DNA from: Eretmocerus hayati
Lineage: Eukaryota > Arthropoda > Insecta > Hymenoptera > Aphelinidae
NCBI GenBank assembly: GCA_029851415.1
Contig: CM056742.1
Coordinates: 134,776,715-134,840,714 of the forward strand
Reading direction: 5' to 3'
DNA: 64,000 nt
Made by a program: the position numbers and the translations under genes. Under the pieces are notes generated by a model. The model was not told the DNA's origin. It did no database searches and worked only from the letters and a program-made list of their open reading frames with translations. Positions 54,337 through 64,000 of the stretch are shown piece by piece. Numbering within the stretch: the stretch's first letter is position 1; each line of letters begins with the position of its first letter.

Positions 54337-57060
54337 TTATTTCAAATTCAATCCAGCTCGCAGCTCAACGAATTTGGGTGCTGCCAATGGTTTGGTCATC
54401 ATATCTGCCAATTGAGAACCTGTGGGAATATGTTCAAGCTGTATTATCTTATTCTCGACTTGATCCCGAGAGAAGTGATATTTTACGTCGATATGTTCCG
54501 ATCTTTTGCAGCCAGTTGGGTTTCTGGCAATACTAGTACAACCGTTGTTATCCTCATGAATGAGTATCGGTTTTGGGATTTCAAATTTGATACTAGAGGC
54601 TAATGATATGAGCCACATCGCCTCTCTTACAGCTTCAAATAGAGTCATATATTCTGCTTCAGTTGACGAAGTGGCGGCTGAATTTTGCTTCCTGGTATTC
54701 CAGAAAAATTGTACATCGTTCAAACAATTTGAGCACAAAACCTGTAGTGCTTTCACGGTCCGTCCCATCATTCCCAGCCCAATCAGAATCAACATAGCCA
54801 CACAAGATATCATTGTGATTTCCTCTCGTATGAGTTAATTTCAAATCAATTGTACCTCTGAGGTACCGTAGTACTCTCTTCAGACACTGTCATAACTCTT
54901 TGTTATTTTTATTAGTGTATCTGCTCAAAATACTTACTGTAGCACTAAGATCGGGTCCAGTGCATATCATTATATACATTAAGCATACGATTAGACTTTG
55001 GCAAGGTGCTTCGAATTTTTCATCTGAATTCAAAGCATCATAGTTCAATTCACTTGGAAGTGGTGTTTTGACGGGTTTAAAATCAATCATTCGAAACTTT
55101 GTCAAAAAGGTCTTGATATAAGAGCTTTGATCTAGACTTATTTGATCGTTTTCCCTGAAAATTTTTATTCCAAGGAAAAGTTTGATTTTTTTCAAGTCGG
55201 TCATGCAGAATCGACTTGGGAGATATATTTTGAAATTGATCATCGTTAACATTTTGGCAGTAATAATTATGACATCGTCTACGTAGAGTACCACGTGAAT
55301 ATTTTCATCAATATTCAATCTATCAAGGATATCAATACAACGATCAACTGATGAATTCTGGAAGCCTTATTTATAGAGTTCTTCCTCGAAAGTCTTGGAC
55401 CAATACCTTGCTCCTCGTTTTTTACCACTAGGTGCCCTTTAGTCCATCTTTACGCATGCTTAGCGTGAAGTAAAAGTAGCACTTTACGGCACGGTCAATG
55501 GCCGCCGAAGCCGTGGAATTAACTCCATCGGAGATGCTTCACAGGCTAATTTCAAACGTCAAAATCACTGGCATGAAAATCACTATGCAAAATTATGACG
55601 AAAAACATACTCAAAAACTTCTGTCGACCGAAAAGAAACTCCGGGGAGCGAGTAAACACCGACAGGTTAGTCGCCGATTCTAGTGCACGGTGCGAAGTTG
55701 GCCACAAGTGACTCGTCGCCGACAACGCGCGCGTTTGCTGCATCAGTGCAGAATGTGCAGACACTCGGATCAAATGGTCGTGATCATCACGATCATCACC
55801 AAAATCTCAGGAATCACTATTGTGTTACGATAAATCGAACATAAATCAGCACTGCTTGGCTCGCGAGGAGTCGTGAGCACGTCGCTAGCTGACCGGTCTC
55901 TTCGGTACAGCAGCAGCACGCATATACTACTTATGCGTCTTCTGCACGGTCGTATCTTCTGCTTCGTGCGGTTGCATTGTTTATATCTCTAGTAAGTAGT
56001 TTACATGCTCGCTTATGATGCAAGCAGATGATGATAGTAGATACGGATTTTGAGGCACTAACGGATTATTTTTTTTCAGTCGGGGGGCTGACACCCTCCG
56101 AACCCCCGCTTGCCCCCCCGCTTCCCTCTAGAACGTATAGGGGCAAACGTGCTAAAAAATTGAATACGATACACGGGGCAAAAATGCCACTCGTCGGCAT
56201 GGCGTTAAACTCCCTCGTGCAAGTGCTCGGGCAATGACTTCACGCCGTGCCAAAAAGTGGCACTTTTCCTCCTTGTATTGCAAGGATCTATTAAACAATA
56301 CAAGGCTTTGAGCAATTGACAGACTTGATTTCTACTTGATTTGACTCCTTCGGGGACTTTTATATAGATTTCTTCTTCGAGCTTGCCATTTAAAAATGCT
56401 GTTTTGACATCTATGTGATGCACCAACAGATTGAATTGATTAGCGAAAGCTTTAATAGTCTGAAGCTCAAAATTCTAGCAACTGGCGCAAAGGTCTCGTC
56501 GTAGTCAATCAAATATTCCTGACTGAATCCACGAGCCACAAGGCGGGCTTTATATTTCGGAGGATTTCCGAATTCATCGAGTTTCGTTGTAAACACCCAT
56601 TTGCAATCAACAATCTTCTCATTTTCAGGCCTAAGAATCGATATCCAAGTTTTATTTATCATGAGTGAATGAAGTTCATCTCTGATAGCCTGTTCCCACA
56701 AATCACGTCTGTACTTTATCTCATGAAATGATTGAGGGATCTCACAAAGGAGAGACGTAGCACATAATATGTAGTTATCTACTCGGTCGTCTTCTTTTTA
56801 TGGAATATTTGGATCTTGTCTGAGTCTACCACTCTTACGGAGCTGTGAATCTCTTTGCAAATCTTTGTTCTTCCCTGGGCAAGTGCTGGTGTCTGGTGTC
56901 TTTTCAGATTTATCGCCAACGCGATTCAATTCACTTCTATCGTCAGAGATTCGAGCTCTTGCTCTGTGATCGTAATATGATTCCAATCTATCTGATCTTT
57001 CTGTATCAGTTTCATGGGATCTATCAGTGTCTGATTTTTTAGTATCAGATTCACGAGATT
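54337..57060 (-). pseudogene. Ty1/copia-type retrotransposon pol relic (linker, reverse transcriptase, RNase H)
   Basis: Reading the minus strand from 57060: a charged linker ending in SGRLRQDPNIP; the start of the reverse transcriptase ([36 protein letters not shown]); a frameshift near 56411; the first catalytic Asp block [12 protein letters not shown]; a break at KALYCL (56292); after an insertion, the frame resumes at about 55423 with RYWSKTFEEELYK and a stop; then the second catalytic block LYVDDV (about 55270); then RNase H with GYVDSDWAGN, a frameshift, SSTEAEYMTLFEAVREAMWL, HIDVKYHFSRD and the typical ending QLADMMTKPL before the stop at 54337. A TGA also replaces the usual Trp near 54887. 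Gag, protease and integrase are absent. With several stops and frameshifts it is dead. Confidence 0.93.
55424..56291. mobile_element. ~0.87-kb insertion inside the Copia reverse transcriptase
   Basis: Copia coding resumes on both sides of this block, so it is an insertion (or replaces a very short piece). A 23-bp inverted pair with 19 matches lies near its edges: AAAAGTAGCACTTTACGGCA at 55472 and the complement of TGCCAAAAAGTGGCACTTTT ending at 56267. These are 20-48 bp inside the inferred borders, so the true termini and target duplication remain unresolved. ORFs of 61 and 69 codons inside have no motif. The right part is C-rich (CCCCCG near 56100). Confidence 0.65.
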
Positions 57061-57072
57061 CAACTGACGACA

Positions 57073-57206
57073 CGCCGTATCCGCCCCTGCCACGAATGCG
57101 GTAGCACAGCCTTGGGAAATACATATACAAGCAGCCTAATGCACGAGGAGCTGAGCAGAGACAAGTTTGATTTTGCCTTTACGAAATTATTCAAGACTTT
57201 TCTCCA
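57073..57206 (+). repeat. direct repeat flanking the Copia relic, right copy
   Basis: This is the partner of 53823-53960. It directly abuts the pol linker, so the gag-to-integrase region that should lie between a 5' LTR and the linker has been lost. Confidence 0.75.
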
Positions 57207-60129
57207 GACCATTCATAACATTTCAGCTAAATCCAACTATACTGGAGAGTGCCAGAGACGATATACGATGTCACGACTGCGTTTGGCGTGGCCAAAAAGT
57301 GGATTTAATATCACTTTATTATTTTGGAAGATTCAAATCTCTACCCACAACAAAATTGAATCACAAGTACTGGTAAAACGAGATTTTCTAGAAACGCAAA
57401 CTTATTCTGGGATCTTCATTCGTCGTTCTTCTAGTAGGAAACGGAAAGACAGAGGCAGAAGTACAAACGTTGCTTCCTTTGTAATATTTTAACTGACAAA
57501 AGGTTATACAGGCAAACGTATAAATGGATCTGATGAAGACCACAAGCACACTTTACATGTTATGAAAGACACTGTCACGTTTCTGTGGGAAACAGAACAG
57601 ACAGTTAGGCTGACGTAAATTTTAGCTACGGGTATTCTATTTCTACTTTGTAATAATAACTGAGGTTCTGGCAGACTTGTAATGGATTCACTCCGGTGTG
57701 CAATATGAATTCTCATCGTAGTGAATTTCTCGCATATTCCGTAAAATCTAGATATCACTATTATAGCAGGAATTTTGTAAGCTCACTTTTCAAGGGAGAT
57801 ATGGATAATAGCGTGAAAGAAGAAGGAAAATCCATCCCCGAAATGGACAAGAAAAAGATCGCCGAGGGCCTCTGCAAGAATTTTTAGGTCATGGATGTTT
57901 CATTCAATGTTTCAACAGTTTGAGCAGACCAACCTTCAGTTACTAAGCACGATAAATCACCAATGCAATTTCATGATCATATTGATACGGGAAAAAATGT
58001 TCAATTTCATATGTAGATCGAATATTCAAGCTAGGTAGATGTTTGTGATTCAACCCTGTGGTATTACCCAAATATTCTAAGTGCCTTGAATTCTCTACTT
58101 ACGCGTGAATTGTTTCACTTAAAAAGCAGAGTCGTCTTAAAAAATGATTCATGGCGTAGAACTTACCCTCTGCCTCTTATTTTTTAACTTGAAAAAATTT
58201 CCATCTTTGGATGAGAAAAATTAGTCAAATTTGGAATCTACCGTTGAGAAGGACTTCCAACGTGTATCGGTATTATTTGTGCTCGAGGTAAAATTAATTC
58301 GTACAAGACTACACGCTACGCTTTAGCTGAGAGCCAACCTTCACGTGGTTAGATTTGTTTGTACGAGTAAATGAAACTCTACTTGCTTCGATGCAAGCGG
58401 GTACTTTCGTGGAATTCCATGAATGCAATATCAAACCTATTTTCGGGACAGAAATATCTCACAACTATCTAGTCTCTATACTATGAGATCCCTTGAAATG
58501 CCCAGAGAGTCCATGTACTCATTCAGGCTTCAATACACCTGTGTCTGAGCTGAATATAAACTATCTGAATATTTTATATTATACTTCGACATATACCAGA
58601 TATCTCTTTCCGGTATCAAATTACTGCCATCGTATACCACAGAAATTCACAGAATGCCCCCGCAGTCTCCAAAAATACTTTTGAATTACTTCTGAATTCT
58701 ACTACTGTTTGACGCATCAAAAGTCATCAGTAACTTGCTGTATCAACTGCAAAGAAATCAAATATGATGACTCTTCATTTTCCCCGAGCATTTACCTAGA
58801 CTATAATTTGTTACATGTTAACATTATCATCGCACTGTTCCATTCTCACTCCAAACTATTGATTTCGAGGCTGAAAAATTGAGTATAACAATCGATCATT
58901 GGAAAACACTCAACGGTGTCTTTGGTGGCTGGCTGCGATCGTAAACCGCACTGCGTGCATAGAGCGATTCAGTTCACCCTAGCCCAAATCGAATATTAAT
59001 CATACAACTGGGATCTATGCGTAAAATTACGTCTTCCGTGGACGTGGAGAGATCATTTATCATACTGCCGGTGATGAGGCAGCTCGCGTGACTTGGGTAG
59101 CCGAGTTTGAGCTCCATCCAGTGAGTCCGAGTGTGGCGCCAAGCCATGGACTATATGTTTTTGACAACCGCAGGAGAGATGATATAGGAGACACAAGTGG
59201 AGCTATTGACCATGCTATTGGACTGGGCTAAAGAACAAATTGCGTTGTTTTTTTCCGTTTGTGCTTGAGTTTGTAAGCTATCTTGAGACTGGTTGCAAAC
59301 GAACTCATTAGTTAAATCTCAATGGAAGCTTCCTTTTGAATTTTGATCATCTCGATGATTGACCGTAAACTAAAAACTACTTAGGATGGAATCAAGTTGA
59401 ACTTCTTGGTCAAATTGCGACTGATGTAGCCCACAATTGTGGATACTTGCTGAAAATTTTCTAAATCAGTGTCGAAAAATGGGCATCTGGGGAGGGGGTG
59501 GGATAGTGAGATCTAAATTTTATCCAATATCAAGTACTCGGTGAGAGTCGCACTGTCTTCGGCACTTCAATCAGAAGAGGCGGCTCAATCAGAGGAGGTC
59601 CTCGCAAATTTATTCGGCAGAACCAGAAGAATGGAAACCAGGACTTAGAAGTTTTAAACTAGATTCCTCGCGTCTATCTGTGCTCAAAACCAATACTCGA
59701 CTAATTTTTCGTATCTCCAATGTAAACTTCACAAAATCGCTCTAAGAGACAGGTTATATATCAGAATATTCTGATGGTAGCAAAAAAGGATTTCCTGCAC
59801 GTTCAGAGAGTACCTGTTAATGCCAACTGTGCATGGTGATTTTTCTCATATCATTTGTACATAGAGTTCAGTGTGAGTTTTTATGGCGGATAAACCAATA
59901 TCGTATTATTTTCTCAACTCTCATAGCGAAATCGATACAAGTTCGGGCAAGTATCTTGGAAGGGTTTCGTCGGCGCTTGAGAGATCCCATGGGAATCTTG
60001 ATTCCTTATTATCAAACCACGAGGGCCCATTTTATTCATGACTGTAGAACGGACCGGGTCATAATTATACCACTGCTATTGAACATAGAGTCATATATGA
60101 ACAATTCATTCATCACTTTAATTGGAACG
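57207..60129. other. no gene recognised
   Basis: AT-rich, ORFs of at most about 126 codons (57112-57492 plus, partly in the direct repeat), no motif. Confidence 0.45.
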
Positions 60130-60440
60130 TAACGCTCGTAGGGACCTGGTTTTCAATCCCGGTCGGGTCAACCTGGAATTTTTCTAAGGAGTGGAATTTT
60201 CCGGCGTGTTTCCGATTGGAATGAGAACCTTGTGTCCCAAATTACACGAGAAACCATGCACACGAATATTGCACAACAGTATCCCGATTATTCGAGAAAT
60301 CTCCTGTACACTCAGGTAGGCTATGCCAGGCCTGGGCTATGCGCACGAAAATCTCGTTGATGGCCGTGATGGGAAGGGGCTCCAAGTTCACCGACCGGTA
60401 TGCCAATATCCACACCCACACACACACTCACAACCCAAAA
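60130..60440 (+). mobile_element. possible tRNA-derived SINE with (CA)n tail
   Basis: TAACGCTCGTAGGGACCTGG followed by TTTTCAATCCC resembles a Pol III B box (one mismatch to GWTCRANNCY). About 230 bp of moderately GC-rich non-coding sequence follow, ending in an ACACAC-rich tail at 60411-60432. An A box was not found and the left border is uncertain. The 61-codon minus-strand ORF in it has no motif. Confidence 0.35.
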
Positions 60441-61661
60441 AGCAACACGCATACGGAGTCGTTCAAAATTCTAATTTTGAAATCGCCTTTTGAAATTTCG
60501 TAGAACGATTTACAAGGTCACATCTGATGTGGAAAAGTAGCTCTCCTGTACAACGGGGAACAAGATTACCATCCTGATTCCCTGTGTGCCTTGTATGTGT
60601 CTATTGTACTTTATGTATCTATTTTACTTTGGACGAAGATACACAGAGAAAGACTTGTGGCTCGCCTGCAAACTCTCATGAAAATGACTATCTCACTTCA
60701 ACGTGACCGATTTTCGCACCCAAAACTATAACGATTGCAATCAACAATATATTATGTGATTCCACAGAATGAGCATATATCGCATTTGACCATCCCCCTC
60801 ATGAATGAATTTCGTTCAAAAATATTTCTGAACACTGCAGACCGACAATGGCTAGCTATCCAAATATATCCTGACCGCATCATGACTTTGAGCATCGCGG
60901 GCACAAAGGCAATTCTGAATCAATGAGGTGCGCAGATCCGCGGCGATCATCGCCCACTGTTTCCAGTGAATCGGCGCGTATGGCTCGAATGATTGCTTGT
61001 GGTCGGTTTGGCGGTACAATGATCAATCTTTTCGACCTCAAAATTCACGCATGCAAAAAAGGCCAACCAGCCAGCCCAGATCGTTTGGTTTACCTGCCGT
61101 ATTATGGCTGAGCATTTGGCCGTCGTTGGAGCGCGCAAAAGTCGATATCTCGCACGTGCTTCCATCGGACTTCGCGACAATGCAGACAAAGCTCTACGTA
61201 ACAAGTGTACGAGTTGAGATAAAGGGAGAGAGTTAGCTGGGGGTATAGGTTCATCGGGCTCCCCTGGGGATGGCAAATTGTCCGAATGCAAATGGAGCGG
61301 GTGGCGCACCGCGGGGGATACTGGCACATTACTCGCAGAGCCTCTGCCGGACGGTGTGCCACGTATCCCCGCATTTTGTTCCCACGAGATCACCTTTAGC
61401 CCCTTTACAGGCATCTTTTGTTTTTCGATTCGTTGTCTCATACTCTATCCTCCAAACATATGCTTGCAAACCAGAAAATCTAATGTGCATATGGTAGCAC
61501 ATTTTGAAACGATATTTGAATCTAACGATGAGCGAGTTTATTAGCCGTGTTTGAGCCAATTCCTTGTTCTCAGTGATACTTCGAGTAACTTTTGATTTCT
61601 TAGTCATGGCTATGTTCACTCAATGGTGTCACTTTGTTCTTGCACGAAAACAAGCACTTAA
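60441..61661. other. no gene recognised
   Basis: A 164-codon minus-strand ORF (60947-61441) overlaps three others in different frames. It is Pro/Ser/Arg-rich without a domain. GC content is raised at 61.0-61.4 kb. Confidence 0.4.
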
Positions 61662-62254
61662 CCCTTAGTTACCCACGTGAGATTTACTAACACTCCAACC
61701 CACGTGGTAGCCAAATGGCACACATCACGAAAATTGCTATATTTCTGCGATTTACTCGTGGAAAATCGTGGTTAAAAATTACTTTCATGTACTTCAAACA
61801 TTTCAAAATCGATATAAATTTCCTAACTTAGGTTTGGAAACCACATATTTTCTCTAAAAATTCCAGAAAATGTCAGCTTTTTGTCTTTTCTCTGGGCTAC
61901 GCCGATGGAAAATTTTCCAAATTTCGAAAAAAATATATCAATTGTGGCTGAGCTCATCGTGATGATCATTTTTATATCACGAGTAAACTTCAAAGAAACT
62001 ATTGGCACTGGGTTTGAATGAAGATTCTTCAAAATGGAAATTTTGAGTTTTGTCGGTGATGGATTTTGAGTGCTCATTTTGAGGATATTTTGAAAATAAT
62101 TTTTTTTCCAAACACTGTCATTGGTCCATTTGAAAAGTAATATTGAACTGTGAAATTACACGTACGCTCCAGAACCCCAAAATATGAGTTCCGACATGAA
62201 GATGGGATGGAAATTTCGCGTGTGCCAAAAGTCTACCACGTGGGTAATTAAGGG
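61662..62254. mobile_element. 593-bp MITE, piggyBac-like
   Basis: TTAA (61658-61661) is followed by CCCTTAGTTACCCACGTG; the right end read inverted gives CCCTTAATTACCCACGTGG, with TTCA (62255-62258) as a one-base-altered target copy. A second CCCACGTGGTAGCC word lies just inside the left end and a related GGCACAC word lies inside both ends. The 84-codon minus-strand ORF has no motif. Confidence 0.72.
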
Positions 62255-62574
62255 TTCAAGTCAGGCTTGACAGGGGCCAGAGGTGAGATATGATTTCAGT
62301 TATCTGCGAGTCATCCTTTGTATCTTCCTGTTCTTATCCTCCTTTTTGAATAATCAAAAGTACTAATTTCTACAACACACCAATCTTTTGATATCCAACT
62401 CAGTTTTATTTGTGGCAGATTTTTATACATCCATACTGAGGTTGACGTTTTCCCTCAATATTGTGATGTTTTCGGCACACTGTCATTTTTCGGCTGAGTT
62501 TATGGGAGGGCTGTCGACAGTTTCGAATTTGAGTAACTTATAAATAATGAGGCAAACCTACTCAAAATGCCCCT

Positions 62575-62790
62575 CGCACCTTATATGCCCCCATATGTCG
62601 ATCTCAGGTATGGGCAATCGTTGACGTTTCTGCAAACAATTTTTACGTTTGTTATGCTGAAACGCGAGGAAGTCAGTGACTTGGACCGACTCCAAATGAC
62701 TTCTGCGTATTCCAGAGAATTTTGAGCGAGTTTTCAATTATTTTCTTTTGTACAGCTGAGAAATTGCCAACAACATTACGTTTAGCAAAC
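62575..62790 (-). mobile_element. ~1-kb MITE family, copy 3, right-hand part (reversed)
   Basis: Read on the minus strand, CAATTTCTCAGCTGTACAAA, ACGCAGAAGTCATTTGGAGT, ATAACAAACGTAAAAATTG and GATCGACATATGGGGGCAT follow the same order as the right third of copies at 27258 and 50595. The terminal inverted repeat itself is eroded. Confidence 0.65.
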
Positions 62791-63718
62791 CAGTGCAAGA
62801 ATTTTCTGATTCAATCTGTGACAGTATTTAGGACCGTCTAATCCGATAAATGCATCTCGGCCAAGTGCAATGCACGAGTGCAATTCGGACGCAAGAGACT
62901 CTTATAATTATGAGTGGAGAATGAGTTGGGGCAAAACATGCGTATTGCATGGCCCATGCTGCTGCCTTGGCCTCCTCGTAGTCGCCGCAAGATACGTTGG
63001 TCGTCTTGGCTGACGACGGTGGCTACCTCGACTTTGAGCGTATGCGCAATATATTGTACTCATAACAAAGGCGAAGAGGGGCATTTCCAAATGACAAGGC
63101 CGGCAGTTAAATTGAAAAGTAAAAGGTTTTGGTTTATTCAAAGAGAATATACAAGGAAATCGCATCCGAGCGCTTGCGCATCAGGTGTATTCGAAACGCG
63201 AGAGAGAGCCGCACACATGGTGAGAGAGATATATTCGAGCGGGTACTTACGCATCCGCAAACTCGCTACACCTGCCGCTGCCCTGGGTATGACGCATGCC
63301 TGGAGTCGACTCCGTAACCGCTCGCTTAGCCTCGACGGGGACCTGGATGCGTACTCGCTGTTGTCGGGTTGCAGGATGTCTCGGCCACTGCAGACCCTGC
63401 GTACGTGATCGAGAACATCCTGGGCACGCGCGACGCGAGAAGCTTCGACACGGACACCTGTCAACGCGCGAAATGTTATACGTTAGACGACCGGAACAAG
63501 TCTCCCTTCGCTCGCTAATATCGCGCGCGAGGTAATGATGAATTGGCGATTTTTGGGGGGAACCAAGTGGCGATCGCATTATCTCTCTCTCTCTTCCATA
63601 CCTATTGTGTGGTTGACTCTCTCTGTGCTGCTAATCGCTGCGACACCTGTAACATCTAGATCAATGTAATATACATATGGATAATAAGTAGCGCCGAGGA
63701 GAGAGCGATGGGACTTTT
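62791..63718. other. ~0.93-kb block interrupting MITE copy 3
   Basis: The family sequence stops at about 62790 and resumes at about 63719 in the same orientation and at the next expected position. The intervening block is GC- and CpG-richer than its surroundings. It contains a splice-bounded ORF segment (63251-63457). No TIR, poly(A) or target duplication was found at its edges. Confidence 0.5.
63251..63457 (-). CDS. possible internal exon, product unknown
   Basis: On the minus strand the segment begins after a GCGCGTTGACAG acceptor-like site and ends at GATGC followed by GTAAGTAC, a consensus donor. It is 207 bp long (69 codons), GC-rich, and two frames are open across it. One contains RAQDVLDHVRRV and YASRSPSRLSERLRSRLQ, basic and helix-prone; the other is Arg/Pro/Gln-rich. 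No family is recognised. The pyrimidine tract before the acceptor is poor, so this could be fortuitous. Confidence 0.25.
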
Positions 63719-64000
63719 CCCGTCACAAATCCATCTTAACGTACTTGAGCGCATTTGATTCCTTTTCCAAAAACCTTCAAAATTTCTGTTTAGAGTTGCA
63801 AAAGTCGGAATTGGAGTTATATTATTAGCAAAATACGGAGATCTTCTGCGAACAATGAAGGCAGAAGTTGGATTCTGCCCAACATGCCTTCATGCGGTTA
63901 TCTCAAAAGGGTTTGCATGACGACCATTTTTACCACTTAGAACGCGTTTATTACGTCAAAATGAGCCGAAAATAATACTTTGGACCAGGGAAAAGCTCCA
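63719..64000 (-). mobile_element. ~1-kb MITE family, copy 3, left-hand part, cut by the window edge
   Basis: Read on the minus strand, GGCTCATTTTGACGTAATAA, CCTTTTGAGATAACCGCATG, GATCTCCGTATTTTGC and TTTTGAAGGT match the middle of copies 1 and 2 in order. The left terminus would lie beyond 64000. Confidence 0.65.

Noticed and set aside
60947..61441. 164-codon minus-strand ORF
   Set aside because: It is Pro/Ser/Arg-rich without motifs, and several other frames are open over the same GC-rich segment.
62914..63408. 164-codon plus-strand ORF
   Set aside because: There is no domain, and it overlaps two open minus-strand frames in GC-rich DNA where stops are rare.
1..64000. CRISPR array or bacterial operon structure
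   Set aside because: The regular repeats found (143 bp, 10 bp, 4 bp) are contiguous tandem arrays without unique spacers, and the sequence is eukaryotic in layout.
1..64000. tRNA or rRNA genes
   Set aside because: No cloverleaf-forming segment with both A and B boxes and no rRNA core sequence was recognised by eye; the only B-box-like word is in the possible SINE at 60130.

Overview
The window looks like intergenic and intronic DNA of an arthropod, most likely an insect. Evidence: an endostatin-type exon with a multiplexin-like context, no prokaryotic operon structure, long stretches without ORFs, abundant CpG, and insect-type repeats (Tigger/pogo, piggyBac-like MITEs, Copia, jockey/R1-like non-LTR). 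I cannot name the species. Only one host exon is recognised with confidence; most of the explained sequence is transposable elements and their relics.

Left part (1-9.4 kb): small MITEs at 1.4 kb and 2.7 kb, then at 4901-5318 (+) the last coding exon of a collagen XV/XVIII (multiplexin) homologue. It encodes the C-terminal half of the endostatin domain plus an unusual Arg11 and acidic tail. Its upstream exons are not visible, so roughly the first 4.9 kb is probably the preceding intron. A short minus-strand ORF (6463-6663) resembles the extreme C-terminus of a pepsin-like protease. A long palindromic MITE lies at 7685-8484.

Centre (9.4-33.7 kb): a complete, apparently intact Tigger/pogo DNA transposon (9407-11718) with TA target duplication, terminal inverted repeats and a 529-aa transposase with a DDD triad and a C-terminal PCNA-binding-like motif; a 10-bp minisatellite (12.9-13.4 kb); a 2.1-kb near-perfect palindrome (15771-17863); a 5'-truncated non-LTR retrotransposon with its poly(A) and a 12-bp target duplication (20161-21049); a piggyBac-like MITE and a TA-flanked inverted-repeat element carrying a nested poly(A)-tailed GC-rich insert (23.7-25.7 kb); and the first full copy of a ~1-kb MITE family (27258-28214).

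Right part (33.7-64 kb): a 5.65-kb foldback structure (33706-39359) made of two opposed tandem arrays of a ~143-bp unit; a Tigger-like nonautonomous element (40065-40721); a 3.2-kb element with ~450-bp inverted arms that hosts a second palindromic MITE (42592-45769); a large GGAC/GGAT microsatellite (47336-47657); a second copy of the ~1-kb MITE family (50595-51581); a decayed Copia pol (54337-57060, minus) split by a ~0.87-kb insertion; a possible tRNA-type SINE (60.1 kb); another TTAA MITE (61662-62254); and a third, interrupted copy of the ~1-kb MITE family running off the right edge, with a possible minus-strand exon inside the interrupting DNA.

The genes do not form a shared pathway. The story is repeated insertion, nesting and inverted duplication around one basement-membrane gene.
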